The notes under the pieces were generated by a model. The model had not been told where the DNA came from and searched no databases. It worked only from the letters and a program-made list of their open reading frames with translations. Positions 52,988 to 62,225 of a DNA stretch of 64,000 nucleotides are shown here, piece after piece; position 1 is the first letter of the stretch; each line of letters opens with the position of its first letter. Position numbers and translations under genes: made by a program. Source of the DNA: Anaerocolumna sp. AGMB13020 (GTDB lineage: Bacteria > Bacillota > Clostridia > Lachnospirales > Lachnospiraceae); the NCBI RefSeq assembly GCF_033100115.1, contig NZ_CP136910.1:4963001-5027000 (forward strand). The letters are read 5' to 3'.

Positions 52988-55789
52988 TTATTTTCTTCCC
53001 TTTTGGATTTCTACCACAACAATTGGAAGAAATGACAGTACCAGTACCAGAGACCACTGTGCCGGTGTCAAAGGCACTACTTTAAAAATATCAGCCAGAG
53101 GTTTTACTGAAATAACAATTACCTGCAGGAAAGTACAGATAAAGAAAGAGAGCAGCAGTTTCATATTGGAGAACAGACCTATCTTCGTAAGGGAATGTTC
53201 ACTTCTCATGTTAAAGGAATGGAACAGCTGTGACAGACTTAATACTGCAAAGGCCATGGTTCTTCCGACATAAGGAGTTGTCATTGCTGCTAATTCAACG
53301 GTTTTAGTTCCTTTTACGACCCCTCCTGGGAGGTTAGCGCTGTCAAAGAAACGAATACCGATAATAAATGCAAGAAGCGCCAGAGTACCGATTAAGATAC
53401 CTTCTGTTATGATCTTAAAGGCCAAACCATCTGAGAACATACCTTTATCTGGCGGTATTGGTTTCTTCTTCATAATATCCTTATCCGCAGGCTCTACTCC
53501 AAGTGATATTGCCGGCAGTGAATCTGTTACCAGGTTAACCCACAGCAGCTGAACAGCCACTAAAGGAGAAGGGAGGCCAAAGAGAATAGCGGCAAAAATG
53601 GTAAGGATTTCACCAACGTTACAGGAAAGGAGAAAATGAACGGATTTCTTGATATTATCATAAATTCCTCTGCCTTCCTTCACCGCAGAGACAATAGTAG
53701 CAAAGTTATCATCGGTCAGAATCATATCTGCTGCATTTTTTGCAACATCTGTACCGGAGATGCCCATGGCACAGCCTATATCAGCTGCTTTTAAGGCTGG
53801 AGCATCATTGACTCCATCACCGGTCATGGCAACTACTTCACCCCTTGCCTGGAAAGCCTTAACGATTCGAACCTTATGTTCTGGTGAAACTCTGGCAAAA
53901 ACCCGGTAATCTGTGATTTTTTCGATTAATTCGTCCTGGGACAATCTGGAAAGCTCTGCTCCTGTCATAGCACCTGACTGAAAGGCAGAGGGAGAGGTAG
54001 AAAGCTTTCCGGTAAATTCTGCAGCTCTTAATTTGGGAAGAGGTGCCTCTTTTGATAATATACCAAGATCTTTTGCAATGGCACAGGCAGTGCTGACATG
54101 ATCTCCGGTTATCATTACAGGAGTTATGCCTGCCAGCTGACAGGTATAAACTGCATCCCTGACCTCCGGTCTTGGTGGATCGATCATTCCAATCAGGCCT
54201 GCAAAGGTAAGACCCTGCTCTAAGTTTTGCTGCTTATTTTTCCCTGATATACTGTAGGTTTTCAGCTTTTCAGGCAGGGAGCTGCCGGCGGGATAATCTT
54301 TGTAGGCTACAGCGATTACGCGTAAAGCCTTACCAGTCATACTCTCATTAAGGCGTATCAGCTGATCCTTTAATACCTGTGTCAGGGGAAGTTCTTTTCC
54401 TTTATCCACATTGCTGCACTCGGAAAGAAGGATATCAAAGGCACCTTTAGTAATCTGCCTGTAACCTCCGTCAGGCATTTTATGTACAGTCGTCATCTGC
54501 TTTCTGACTGAGTCAAAAGGGATTTCAAAAACTCTCGGATGAGTGAGATCCAACTGAGCTTTTATAAGTCCTGTTTGGTGGGCTGCCATTACCAGGGCAT
54601 TTTCTGTAGGTTCTCCGGTTACAGATACAGACTGCTGCTTTCCTTTTCCGGTTATCTGTAAGATGGTATCATTACAGAGGCTTGCCAGGGTCAGCAGCTG
54701 CTTGCCGCCAGGGCTATCCGGCATTTCTTTTCCTTTTGAAGTGCAGATTTCGGTTACAGTCATCTTATTCTGGGTAAGGGTACCTGTCTTATCAGAACAA
54801 ATTACGGTAGCGCTGCCCAAAGTCTCCACTGCAGGAAGCTTACGGATAACTGCATTTTTCCTTGCCATACGCTGCACACCCAGGGATAACATGATGGTTA
54901 CGATTGCAGGCAGGCCTTCCGGGATTGCGGCAACCGCAAGGCTAACGGAGGTCATAAACATCTCAAATACCGGCCGGCTCTTTAAGATTCCGATAAAGAA
55001 TATAATAATACAAATAACCAGTGCGGCAATGCCAAGGGTCTTTCCCGTTGAAGCGAGTCTTTTCTGAAGGGGGGTCAGAGGCGTTTCATCCTCCATAATA
55101 AGCTTTGCAATATGTCCGACCTCTGTATGCATACCGGTTGCCGTAACCACTGCGGTACCTCTTCCGTATGTAATAATACCTGTTGAGGCGACCATGTTAA
55201 TGCGCTCAGCCGGCAAAATATCTTCTTTTAGAAGTACCTCTGCATCTTTTTCAATAGGATGGGATTCTCCGGTAAGAGAAGCTTCATCAATTTTCAGATT
55301 TACGGAGGTTAAAAGCCTTGCATCTGCCGGAACAAAATGACCAGTTTCGAGATATATAAGATCACCGGGAACCAGTTCCTTGGCATCCACACTTTCAAGA
55401 AGGTCATCTCGCATAACTAGTGCTGTAGGTGCGGACATTTTTTGGAGAGCTTCCAGAGATTTTTCTGCTTTACTTTCCTGTAAAACCCCCAGTATGGCAT
55501 TTAAGGTGATAATAAAAATGATGATTGCCGGTTCTACGAAATCCAGTTCACCATGCAGTAAGGATACAAAAAAAGAAATCAGAGCGGCAAAAATCAAGGT
55601 TAAGATCATAAAATCCTTGAACTGGCTGATGAAGCGAAAGAACAGAGGCTTTTTCTTCTTTGCTTCAAGAACATTAAGGCCATATTTTTTTTGTCTTTTC
55701 AAAGCTTCTTTTTTTGACAGTCCTGAAAGTCCAGAGTCCAATTCCCGCAGGACCGCTTCTTTTGTAATACTGTGCCAATTGGTCGTCAT
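52988..55789 (-). CDS. Calcium-type P2 ATPase
   Basis: Cation-translocating P-type ATPase (933 residues) of the SERCA/PMCA-like class, probably exporting Ca2+. An N-terminal cation-ATPase segment (MTTNWHSITKEAVLRELDS) precedes ten helices. The actuator is LTGESHP, the phosphorylated Asp lies in CSDKTGTLTQNKMTV, and the hinge is TGDGVNDAPALKAADIG. Ion-site residues typical of Ca2+ pumps are seen: AAIPEGLPAIV (helix 4), NVGE (helix 5) and NLVTDSLPA (helix 6). Mn2+ transport is an alternative for this class. The ATG is preceded by AGGTGTTA. No riboswitch was seen upstream. Confidence 0.93.
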   Translation of the reverse strand: MTTNWHSITKEAVLRELDSGLSGLSKKEALKRQKKYGLNVLEAKKKKPLFFRFISQFKDFMILTLIFAALISFFVSLLHGELDFVEPAIIIFIITLNAILGVLQESKAEKSLEALQKMSAPTALVMRDDLLESVDAKELVPGDLIYLETGHFVPADARLLTSVNLKIDEASLTGESHPIEKDAEVLLKEDILPAERINMVASTGIITYGRGTAVVTATGMHTEVGHIAKLIMEDETPLTPLQKRLASTGKTLGIAALVICIIIFFIGILKSRPVFEMFMTSVSLAVAAIPEGLPAIVTIMLSLGVQRMARKNAVIRKLPAVETLGSATVICSDKTGTLTQNKMTVTEICTSKGKEMPDSPGGKQLLTLASLCNDTILQITGKGKQQSVSVTGEPTENALVMAAHQTGLIKAQLDLTHPRVFEIPFDSVRKQMTTVHKMPDGGYRQITKGAFDILLSECSNVDKGKELPLTQVLKDQLIRLNESMTGKALRVIAVAYKDYPAGSSLPEKLKTYSISGKNKQQNLEQGLTFAGLIGMIDPPRPEVRDAVYTCQLAGITPVMITGDHVSTACAIAKDLGILSKEAPLPKLRAAEFTGKLSTSPSAFQSGAMTGAELSRLSQDELIEKITDYRVFARVSPEHKVRIVKAFQARGEVVAMTGDGVNDAPALKAADIGCAMGISGTDVAKNAADMILTDDNFATIVSAVKEGRGIYDNIKKSVHFLLSCNVGEILTIFAAILFGLPSPLVAVQLLWVNLVTDSLPAISLGVEPADKDIMKKKPIPPDKGMFSDGLAFKIITEGILIGTLALLAFIIGIRFFDSANLPGGVVKGTKTVELAAMTTPYVGRTMAFAVLSLSQLFHSFNMRSEHSLTKIGLFSNMKLLLSFFICTFLQVIVISVKPLADIFKVVPLTPAQWSLVLVLSFLPIVVVEIQKGRK

Positions 55790-56182
55790 TTTTTAACACC
55801 TATTGCATATCCCGAATTATGGACATGGGGATTTTGCTCCTTTCTCAATTACTTCTATAAGCTGATTTCATTCCATTCAAAGCTTCCATCTGAGTACTTT
55901 AATACTTGCAGAATCAAAGGGGGAGAAGGAGGCAGAGAGATCAAAAGATGATATACAGCTTATTTATACTCTGTGTCAAGTTAATTATATGATAAGCTTC
56001 TTACTTTTATTTCTATGGAAAAAACTGTTTGTGCTAAAGGGAATTCATAGAGGTGAGTAAAGGAAGATGGAATTGATATCCAGCGATAGAGCAGTAAGTG
56101 AATCAATTGCAACTAGATAAATTAGTTGTACTAATAAATAAATACATTTCATGCTTTTATATGATAAATCTAGGTATTTCTA

Positions 56183-56211
56183 TTAACATTAAGATAAAAG
56201 AATGGTATAAT
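56183..56211 (+). promoter_or_regulatory. Promoter of the heterodimeric ABC exporter operon
   Basis: TTAACA (56183-56188), a 17-nt spacer and perfect TATAAT (56206-56211). The leader is about 180 nt. Confidence 0.7.
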
Positions 56212-56258
56212 TTAGTTTATGTTTGTTTAAAAGCAATCATTAGTTGGCAGAATATTAG

Positions 56259-56369
56259 AACTACGATAAGGTAGTTTCTGCATAATATGCTGTATAAGCC
56301 AATTTAAGGTGTGTCTGAAAATTCATTGTAACGTTCTGATTGCCCCGATTCCCGGCATTCAAACACACC
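56259..56369 (+). other. Structured leader of the ABC exporter operon
   Basis: AGAACTAC (from 56259) can pair with GTAGTTTCT, followed by the short palindrome GCATAATATGC. GGTGTGT plus TGAA (56308-56319) then pairs with TTCA plus ACACACC (56358-56369) with one mismatch. No T-run or known riboswitch core was found. The rest of the 55790-56182 gap holds no gene or clear signal. Confidence 0.4.
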
Positions 56370-56398
56370 ATAGCGAGAACAAAGAAATGAGGTAGTAT

Positions 56399-58159
56399 AT
56401 GGGAAATATCAAACATTTTTTCAGGCCGTACAAAAAGCTTCTCATAATAGGACCTGCTTTTAAATTAATGGAAGCAATCTTAGAGCTGCTTCTTCCTTTT
56501 TTTATGTCCAAGGTTATTGATGTGGGTCTTAAGAACGGAGATAAAGCTTATGTATGGAAAATGGGCATGATCATGCTCATAACTGCAATAGTCGGAGTAG
56601 TCTGTGCTCTTATCTGTCAGTACAGTGCGTCGTTAGTGTCCCAGGGTATGGGTACTGATATAAGAAATGCTTTATTTAAGCATATGGAAACACTTTCAGG
56701 AAAGGAACAGGACAAATTCGGAACCTCTTCTTTGGTAAATCGTATAACCAATGATGTAAACCAGATTCAGCTGGCAGTGGCAATGTTCATACGACTGGTA
56801 ATCCGAGCACCCTTTTTGTGCATCGGCGGGCTTATAATGTCCTTTGTACTGGATGTCAGCTTGTCCCTTATCTTACTTATTGTAATACCAGTGTTCATAC
56901 TGATTCTGTATTATACCATGAAAAGATCAATACCTTTATATGGAAACGTACAGAAGAAACTGGATGAGATATCTTTGAAATTAAGGGAGAATTTAAGCGG
57001 CGTCAGAGTAATCAGAGCTTTTGCCAGAAAAGACAGAGAGAAAGAACGCTTTGACAGGATTAACAATGAATATGCCGTTAATGCCGTTAAAGTAGGAAAA
57101 ATATCAGCCATGCTGAATCCACTGACAAGTGTTGTACTTAATTTTGCCATTGTGGCCATCATATGGGCAGGAGCGGTAAGGGTAAATAACGGGCTAATGG
57201 AAACCGGTGAGGTAATTGCAATTGTAGGTTATGTAACACAGATATTAGCTGCAATGATTGTTATCTCCAATCTGGTTGTAATCTTTACAAAAGCCTATGC
57301 CAGTGCAGGAAGAATTAATGAGGTTCTTGGAACACAGACCAGTATTACAAATCCTGAAAAGAGTCAGGAGCTGGTCGTTGATGAAAGGATACCGGCAGTT
57401 GAATTTAATTCAGTATTTTTTGCATATAAAGAGAACCCGGATAATATAAAAGATACAAGCAGTTATGCGCTTTCAGATATATCCTTCCGCATTATGAAAG
57501 GGGAATCCTTTGGTATCATCGGAGGTACCGGTTCCGGTAAATCTACGGTAATCAACCTCATACCGAGATTTTATGATAATCAGAAGGGCAGCGTTAAAGT
57601 TTTCGGCAAAGAAGTTAAGAACTATAATCTTAAAAAATTACGGGAGATTATCGGTCTGGTGCCGCAAAAATCAGTATTAATAACTGGAACGATAGCGGAT
57701 AACCTGCGCTGGGGCAAGGAGAATGCTCCCTATGAAGAACTTAAGAAGGCAGCTGAAATTGCCCAGGCAGAGGAATTCATCAACAAACTTCCGGAAGGGT
57801 ATGATACTCCCATCAGAAGAGGAGGAGTAAATGTCTCGGGCGGACAAAGACAGAGACTTGCCATAGCCAGAGCGCTGGTAAAGAAACCGGAAATATTAAT
57901 ATTAGACGATAGTTTCAGTGCATTGGATTATGCCACGGATGCGGCTCTTCGAAAAGCCCTGAAGGAAAAAGCAAAAAATACCACCGTAATCATTATATCC
58001 CAACGAGCGAGCACTCTAAGAAATTGTGATTCCATACTGGTACTTAACGAAGGAGAAACTGTGGGGCTGGGAACTCATGAAGAACTGCTGAGAACCTGTG
58101 AAGTATATCAGGAAATCTGTCGCTCCCAGGAAGTGGCAGGGGTTAATGAGACCGCATGA
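56399..58159 (+). CDS. Heterodimeric ABC exporter subunit with degenerate catalytic site
   Basis: A fused membrane-ATPase half-transporter (586 residues): six helices (about 15-320), then an ATPase domain. Walker A is GGTGSGKST (375-383) and the signature VSGGQ. Walker B reads LILDDSF, so the catalytic Glu is Asp504, and the switch His is replaced by Gln535 (ISQRAST). These changes define the non-hydrolysing subunit of heterodimeric exporters such as TM287/288 and BmrCD. The partner with intact residues follows. Likely substrates are drugs or lipids (family inference). ATG 56399 is preceded by GAGGTAG. Confidence 0.95.
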   Translation: MGNIKHFFRPYKKLLIIGPAFKLMEAILELLLPFFMSKVIDVGLKNGDKAYVWKMGMIMLITAIVGVVCALICQYSASLVSQGMGTDIRNALFKHMETLSGKEQDKFGTSSLVNRITNDVNQIQLAVAMFIRLVIRAPFLCIGGLIMSFVLDVSLSLILLIVIPVFILILYYTMKRSIPLYGNVQKKLDEISLKLRENLSGVRVIRAFARKDREKERFDRINNEYAVNAVKVGKISAMLNPLTSVVLNFAIVAIIWAGAVRVNNGLMETGEVIAIVGYVTQILAAMIVISNLVVIFTKAYASAGRINEVLGTQTSITNPEKSQELVVDERIPAVEFNSVFFAYKENPDNIKDTSSYALSDISFRIMKGESFGIIGGTGSGKSTVINLIPRFYDNQKGSVKVFGKEVKNYNLKKLREIIGLVPQKSVLITGTIADNLRWGKENAPYEELKKAAEIAQAEEFINKLPEGYDTPIRRGGVNVSGGQRQRLAIARALVKKPEILILDDSFSALDYATDAALRKALKEKAKNTTVIIISQRASTLRNCDSILVLNEGETVGLGTHEELLRTCEVYQEICRSQEVAGVNETA

Positions 58160-58294
58160 CCTCGTACCGAAAAATCTGATTATTTGCAGGGGCAGTACCT
58201 GCCTCCCGGCAGAGGTGGTAGGTATTGGTAGGAAAAAACAATTCACAGGGAACTTTGCACCGGTGGTCCAAAGTTAACCGGCTGTGAGAAAGGC

Positions 58295-60040
58295 ATGGTT
58301 ATTAATTTGAAGAAAACAACAATAAATAGATTATGGGGCTATATTGGTAAAAGTAAGAAGCTTCTGGTAGTCGCGTTTCTTTTCTCCTTACTTGGAAATA
58401 CCATGGCGGTATTTACACCGCTGCTGATGGGAAAAGCAATCGATCAAATTATTGGAATCGGAAACGTTGATTTTGGCGGCCTGCGTAACATTCTTCTGCT
58501 TTTGGCAATCTTATATGTGATAAGCAGCTTTTTCCAATGGCTGATGTCGGTAATCAGTAATATAGCAGCGAACAATACTGTAAGGGAATTGCGTAAAGAT
58601 GCCTTCTATAAGCTGAACAGATTACCTGTAAACTATTACGACAGACATTCCCATGGAGATGTCATCAGCAGGCTTACCAATGATATCGATGCCATCACGG
58701 ATGGCTTATTTCAGGGAATAACACAGATTATGACTTCTGTGGTAATAATTATCGGAAGTTTTATCTTTATGATGATTATAAGCCCGGTAATTACTTTGGC
58801 AGTTATAATAGTAACACCTTTATGTTTCTTTATCGCTTCTTTTATTGCAAAGCACTCCAGGCTGATGTTTGCCAAGCAGTCCAGACTGACAGGGGAGCTT
58901 AATGGATATGCAGAAGAAATCATAGAGAATCAGAAACTGGTTATGGCCTTTGGTTATGAAAACAAAGCCATGGAGAGCTTCGGGGCTATGAACAGCAGTC
59001 TTTATGAAGCCGGTCAGAAGGCACAGTGGTATTCTTCTTTAACCAATCCTACTACAAGACTTGTAAATAATATTGCTTATGTCATGGTAACCGTTATGGG
59101 TGGACTCTTAAGCCTGGCAGGTAACCTGTCTGTGGGTAATATTGCAAGTTTCTTAACTTACTCAAACCAGTTTGCAAAACCTATCAATGAAATTACGGCA
59201 GTGGCATCACAGATACAGGCTGCTTTTGCTTCCGCTGACAGAATTTTTGCACTTATGGATGAGGAGGAAGAGGTTACTGCAGCGGAACCGGTGGTGGAAT
59301 TAAAGGATTGCCAGGGAAATGTGGAATTCTCCAATGTTTATTTCTCCTATAAGAAAGAAGTTCCTTTAATTCAGAATTTCAACCTGAAAGTGGAAAAGGG
59401 TAGCATGGTTGCAATTGTTGGTCCTACAGGTTCTGGAAAGACCACCCTGGTAAATCTGTTAATGCGTTTCTATGAATTAAATAGCGGGAAGATCTTTCTT
59501 GACGGTAAGGACATCAGCCATATGGATAAGGATAATCTTCGTAAATCCATTGGCATGGTTTTACAGGAGAGTTGGCTTACCAGTGGTACCATAGCAGAAA
59601 ATATAGCCTATGGGCTTACGGATGTAACCCAGGAGAAAATTGTAGAGGCTGCCAAAGCAGTGAAGGCACATGGATTTATTATGAGGCTGCCTGAAGGTTA
59701 TGATACGGTTATTGAAGAAGATGGTAGAAACCTTTCCCAGGGTCAGAAACAGCTGCTTACGATAGCCAGAGTACTTATCATAGATCCTCCTATGCTGATT
59801 CTGGACGAAGCGACCAGCAGTATTGATACCAGAACCGAAATCAAGATACAGGAAGCTTTCTTAAAGATGATGGAAGGAAGAACAAGCTTCGTAATCGCAC
59901 ATCGTTTATCTACCATAAAAGAAGCTGATACCATTCTTGTACTGAATAACGGAAATATTGTAGAACAGGGAAATCATAAGGAGCTCCTTGCAGAAAAAGG
60001 ATTCTACTATAACCTGTACCAATCCCAGTTCTCGTCTTAA
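58295..60040 (+). CDS. Heterodimeric ABC exporter subunit with intact catalytic residues
   Basis: Second half-transporter (581 residues) with six helices and an ATPase domain. Walker A is GPTGSGKTT (from residue 376), Walker B LILDEATSS with catalytic Glu505, and the switch is His536 (IAHRLST). Its signature is LSQGQ rather than LSGGQ, the change that belongs to the degenerate composite site in this exporter class. Together with the preceding subunit one site hydrolyses ATP and one mainly binds it. The 135-bp gap has no terminator. ATG 58295 closely follows GAGAAAGG; a slightly later start is possible. Confidence 0.95.
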   Translation: MVINLKKTTINRLWGYIGKSKKLLVVAFLFSLLGNTMAVFTPLLMGKAIDQIIGIGNVDFGGLRNILLLLAILYVISSFFQWLMSVISNIAANNTVRELRKDAFYKLNRLPVNYYDRHSHGDVISRLTNDIDAITDGLFQGITQIMTSVVIIIGSFIFMMIISPVITLAVIIVTPLCFFIASFIAKHSRLMFAKQSRLTGELNGYAEEIIENQKLVMAFGYENKAMESFGAMNSSLYEAGQKAQWYSSLTNPTTRLVNNIAYVMVTVMGGLLSLAGNLSVGNIASFLTYSNQFAKPINEITAVASQIQAAFASADRIFALMDEEEEVTAAEPVVELKDCQGNVEFSNVYFSYKKEVPLIQNFNLKVEKGSMVAIVGPTGSGKTTLVNLLMRFYELNSGKIFLDGKDISHMDKDNLRKSIGMVLQESWLTSGTIAENIAYGLTDVTQEKIVEAAKAVKAHGFIMRLPEGYDTVIEEDGRNLSQGQKQLLTIARVLIIDPPMLILDEATSSIDTRTEIKIQEAFLKMMEGRTSFVIAHRLSTIKEADTILVLNNGNIVEQGNHKELLAEKGFYYNLYQSQFSS

Positions 60041-60221
60041 TAGATTTGAAACAGTTTTGCCATATGATTAACACAAACTTTGCTTATGTTAGCAGTACCC
60101 GATTGTGCCAATTAATGGCAGTCGATTAAAGGAAAGGAGTCAGAATCGCTTATAATTAGGCTAATCTTTCGCATCTAATTTTATTGATGCGTATGAGACA
60201 TATGGAGGAATGAGGTAATTC

Positions 60222-61796
60222 ATGACATATTCATTGAAAACAATACGAAAGATTGTTATCTTAAGCATTGCATCACTTTTAATAGGTCTATTTACAAATG
60301 GAGTACGGGCGGAAGCGAGAGTTGATTATCCGTACTATATAAAGGTTAATAAACAACAAAATGTTGTTACAGTATACGAAAAAGATGAAAATGGAAAATA
60401 TACGGTACCAGTACGCGCAATGGTATGCTCAGTGGGAGCTGATACTCCATTAGGTGTCTTTAAGACTCCGATTAAGTACAGATGGAAACTTCTTATGGGA
60501 GATGTATGGGGGCAGTATTCAACAAGAATCGTAAGAGGTATCTTATTCCATTCCGTTTGGTATTACAAAATGGATGCATCAACACTTTCTGCAACCCAAT
60601 ATAACAAACTGGGTACAACAGCTTCTCATGGCTGCGTACGCTTAACCGTTGAGGATGCCAAATGGATTTATGATAATTGTGCTGTAGGTACTACCGTTGA
60701 GATCTATAACGGGAAGGATCCGGGACCTTTGGGTAAACCCGTTGCTGCAAAACTTCCAGTAGGTACTGGCTGGGACCCTACAGATCCGGATGTCAATAAC
60801 CCTTATAACAAGAAAGGTCCGGTTATTACTGGAGTTAAGAGTAAATCTGTTGAATGGGGCTCCAAAGTTGATCTGAAAGAGGGAATTAAGGCTGTTTCTA
60901 TTACAGGAACAGATATAACAAAGGATATTAAGACCGTTGGTAAGATTGACACCTATAAAGCCGGAAAGTACAAAGTCAGCTATACGATAAAAGATCTGCT
61001 GGGAAAAGAAACAACAAAAACAGCAACCATTACAGTTAAGCAGAGCAAAGATGCTCCCGAAATCAAAGGTGTTGCAGACAAAATTGAAAGTACGGATACG
61101 GTTATTAACAGAGCTTATGCACTAAAAGGAGTATCTGCATATCTCTCCGTTAAGAAGCTTTCGGTAAAGGATATAAAAGTAACAATCACCAAAACAGAGG
61201 ATGGCTCCTATAAACTTGCTTACAGTGTAAAGGCAGAAAATAATAAAACAGCCAAGGCTGTTGCGACTGTATTCGTAGATAATGAAGCACCGGTATTAAC
61301 AGGTGTCAAGCATCGGACAATTACAAAAGAACAGCTTGCAGCTGGTGATAAAGAGATTCTTAAGCTTGCAAAAGAAGGTGTATCAGTAGCTGATAATTAT
61401 ACAGCCCTTACCCAAAAAGATATCAAGATTACAGTCCAGCCAATTGAAGACTATGGATATTTCGTAAATTATGAAGTTGCCGATAAATTTGGTAACGTTA
61501 CGAAAGAAACGGTCCAGTATACTTATTTTAAAGATGTGCGAATAGAAGGTGCAGCTAACAGATATGATTTACCTGCAGATGCCACGATGGATGACATCTC
61601 TGCCCTTGCTAATGCAAAAGCTTACAGGGAAGACGGTATAGAGTGTACAGACCAGTTAATGGTGGGTATTGCCTATATCGATGATAAAACTTATGAAATA
61701 ACTTACAGCTTGGATTTGCCGGAGGGCAAGGAAATTACTGTTACCTGTTATTTTTATCTCACGGCAGCAGCTCCAGTTGGTTCTGTAACAAACTAA
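60222..61796 (+). CDS. Secreted L,D-transpeptidase (YkuD) with Ig-like repeats
   Basis: Exported cell-wall enzyme that makes 3-3 peptidoglycan cross-links or anchors proteins. A signal peptide (about residues 1-30) precedes the YkuD domain (about 36-163), with VNKQQNVVTVYEK, a TPLGVFKTP strand and the catalytic motif HxnSHGCVRL with His136 and nucleophile Cys138 (TASHGCVRLTVEDAKW). The rest (about 190-524) looks like three or four Ig-like beta-sandwich repeats, with recurrent IKDLLGKETTKTATITV-type strands. No sortase signal or membrane anchor is seen at the C-terminus. 524 residues. It is a single gene with a strong terminator. Confidence 0.92.
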   Translation: MTYSLKTIRKIVILSIASLLIGLFTNGVRAEARVDYPYYIKVNKQQNVVTVYEKDENGKYTVPVRAMVCSVGADTPLGVFKTPIKYRWKLLMGDVWGQYSTRIVRGILFHSVWYYKMDASTLSATQYNKLGTTASHGCVRLTVEDAKWIYDNCAVGTTVEIYNGKDPGPLGKPVAAKLPVGTGWDPTDPDVNNPYNKKGPVITGVKSKSVEWGSKVDLKEGIKAVSITGTDITKDIKTVGKIDTYKAGKYKVSYTIKDLLGKETTKTATITVKQSKDAPEIKGVADKIESTDTVINRAYALKGVSAYLSVKKLSVKDIKVTITKTEDGSYKLAYSVKAENNKTAKAVATVFVDNEAPVLTGVKHRTITKEQLAAGDKEILKLAKEGVSVADNYTALTQKDIKITVQPIEDYGYFVNYEVADKFGNVTKETVQYTYFKDVRIEGAANRYDLPADATMDDISALANAKAYREDGIECTDQLMVGIAYIDDKTYEITYSLDLPEGKEITVTCYFYLTAAAPVGSVTN

Positions 61797-61876
61797 ATAA
61801 AGTGTTTAACCTCACTTGATAGAGATATCCATTGACTTTACTGGGAGAACTGATATGGTGTAAAAATGAAATAAAA

Positions 61877-61927
61877 TAAAAGCCTGAAGACGGAAAGGAA
61901 AGATTCCTGGAAGTCTTCAGGCTTTTA
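61877..61927. terminator. Bidirectional terminator between the L,D-transpeptidase and the minus-strand pair
   Basis: TAAAAGCCTGAAGAC (61877-61891) pairs exactly with GTCTTCAGGCTTTTA (61913-61927). The A- and T-rich ends allow termination in both directions. Confidence 0.85.
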
Positions 61928-61931
61928 TAGC

Positions 61932-62207
61932 TTAACGGAAGTTTTTAGACATCTTTTTGATCATTTCTACTTTTTGCTTGTCGGCAGGGGACATGTCTTG
62001 TGTCAGGATTTCCACCAGTAGGTCATTTTCTTCTTTGGTAAACGTTAAATTCATTGCCTTTAGCTGGGTATTTGCTTTTACCAACAGAGGAACAACCTTA
62101 TCCTGGGATTTGCCCTCAGCTTCTTTGGAAAGATCAATTAATATAGCCATTTTTCTGGGGTCAATGTTTTTCATTGCCGGATGATTCATCCAATTTAAAT
62201 TATTCAT
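61932..62207 (-). CDS. Conserved-looking small protein of unknown function
   Basis: A 91-residue, mainly helical protein beginning MNNLNWMNHPAMKNIDPRKM, with DLSKEAEGKSQDKVVPLLVKA and a final DKQKVEMIKKMSKNFR. I do not assign a domain. The ATG has GGAGGTAT just upstream (inside the 18-bp gap after the 306-residue gene), a strong ribosome binding site. It probably works with the upstream gene product. The amphipathic helices with repeated Lys/Leu spacing suggest protein-protein binding (inference only). Confidence 0.75.
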   Translation of the reverse strand: MNNLNWMNHPAMKNIDPRKMAILIDLSKEAEGKSQDKVVPLLVKANTQLKAMNLTFTKEENDLLVEILTQDMSPADKQKVEMIKKMSKNFR

Positions 62208-62225
62208 ACCTATACCTCCATAATA

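Noticed and set aside
55790..56000. yybP-ykoY (Mn2+) riboswitch upstream of the Ca2+-type ATPase
   Set aside because: This class often precedes such pumps, but on the minus strand I see neither its conserved internal loops nor a terminator stem.
10638..56276. Shared 15-mer AGAACTACGATAAGG near 10.64 kb and 56.26 kb
   Set aside because: A single 15-base match is expected by chance at about this frequency in 64 kb, and flanking bases do not extend the match.
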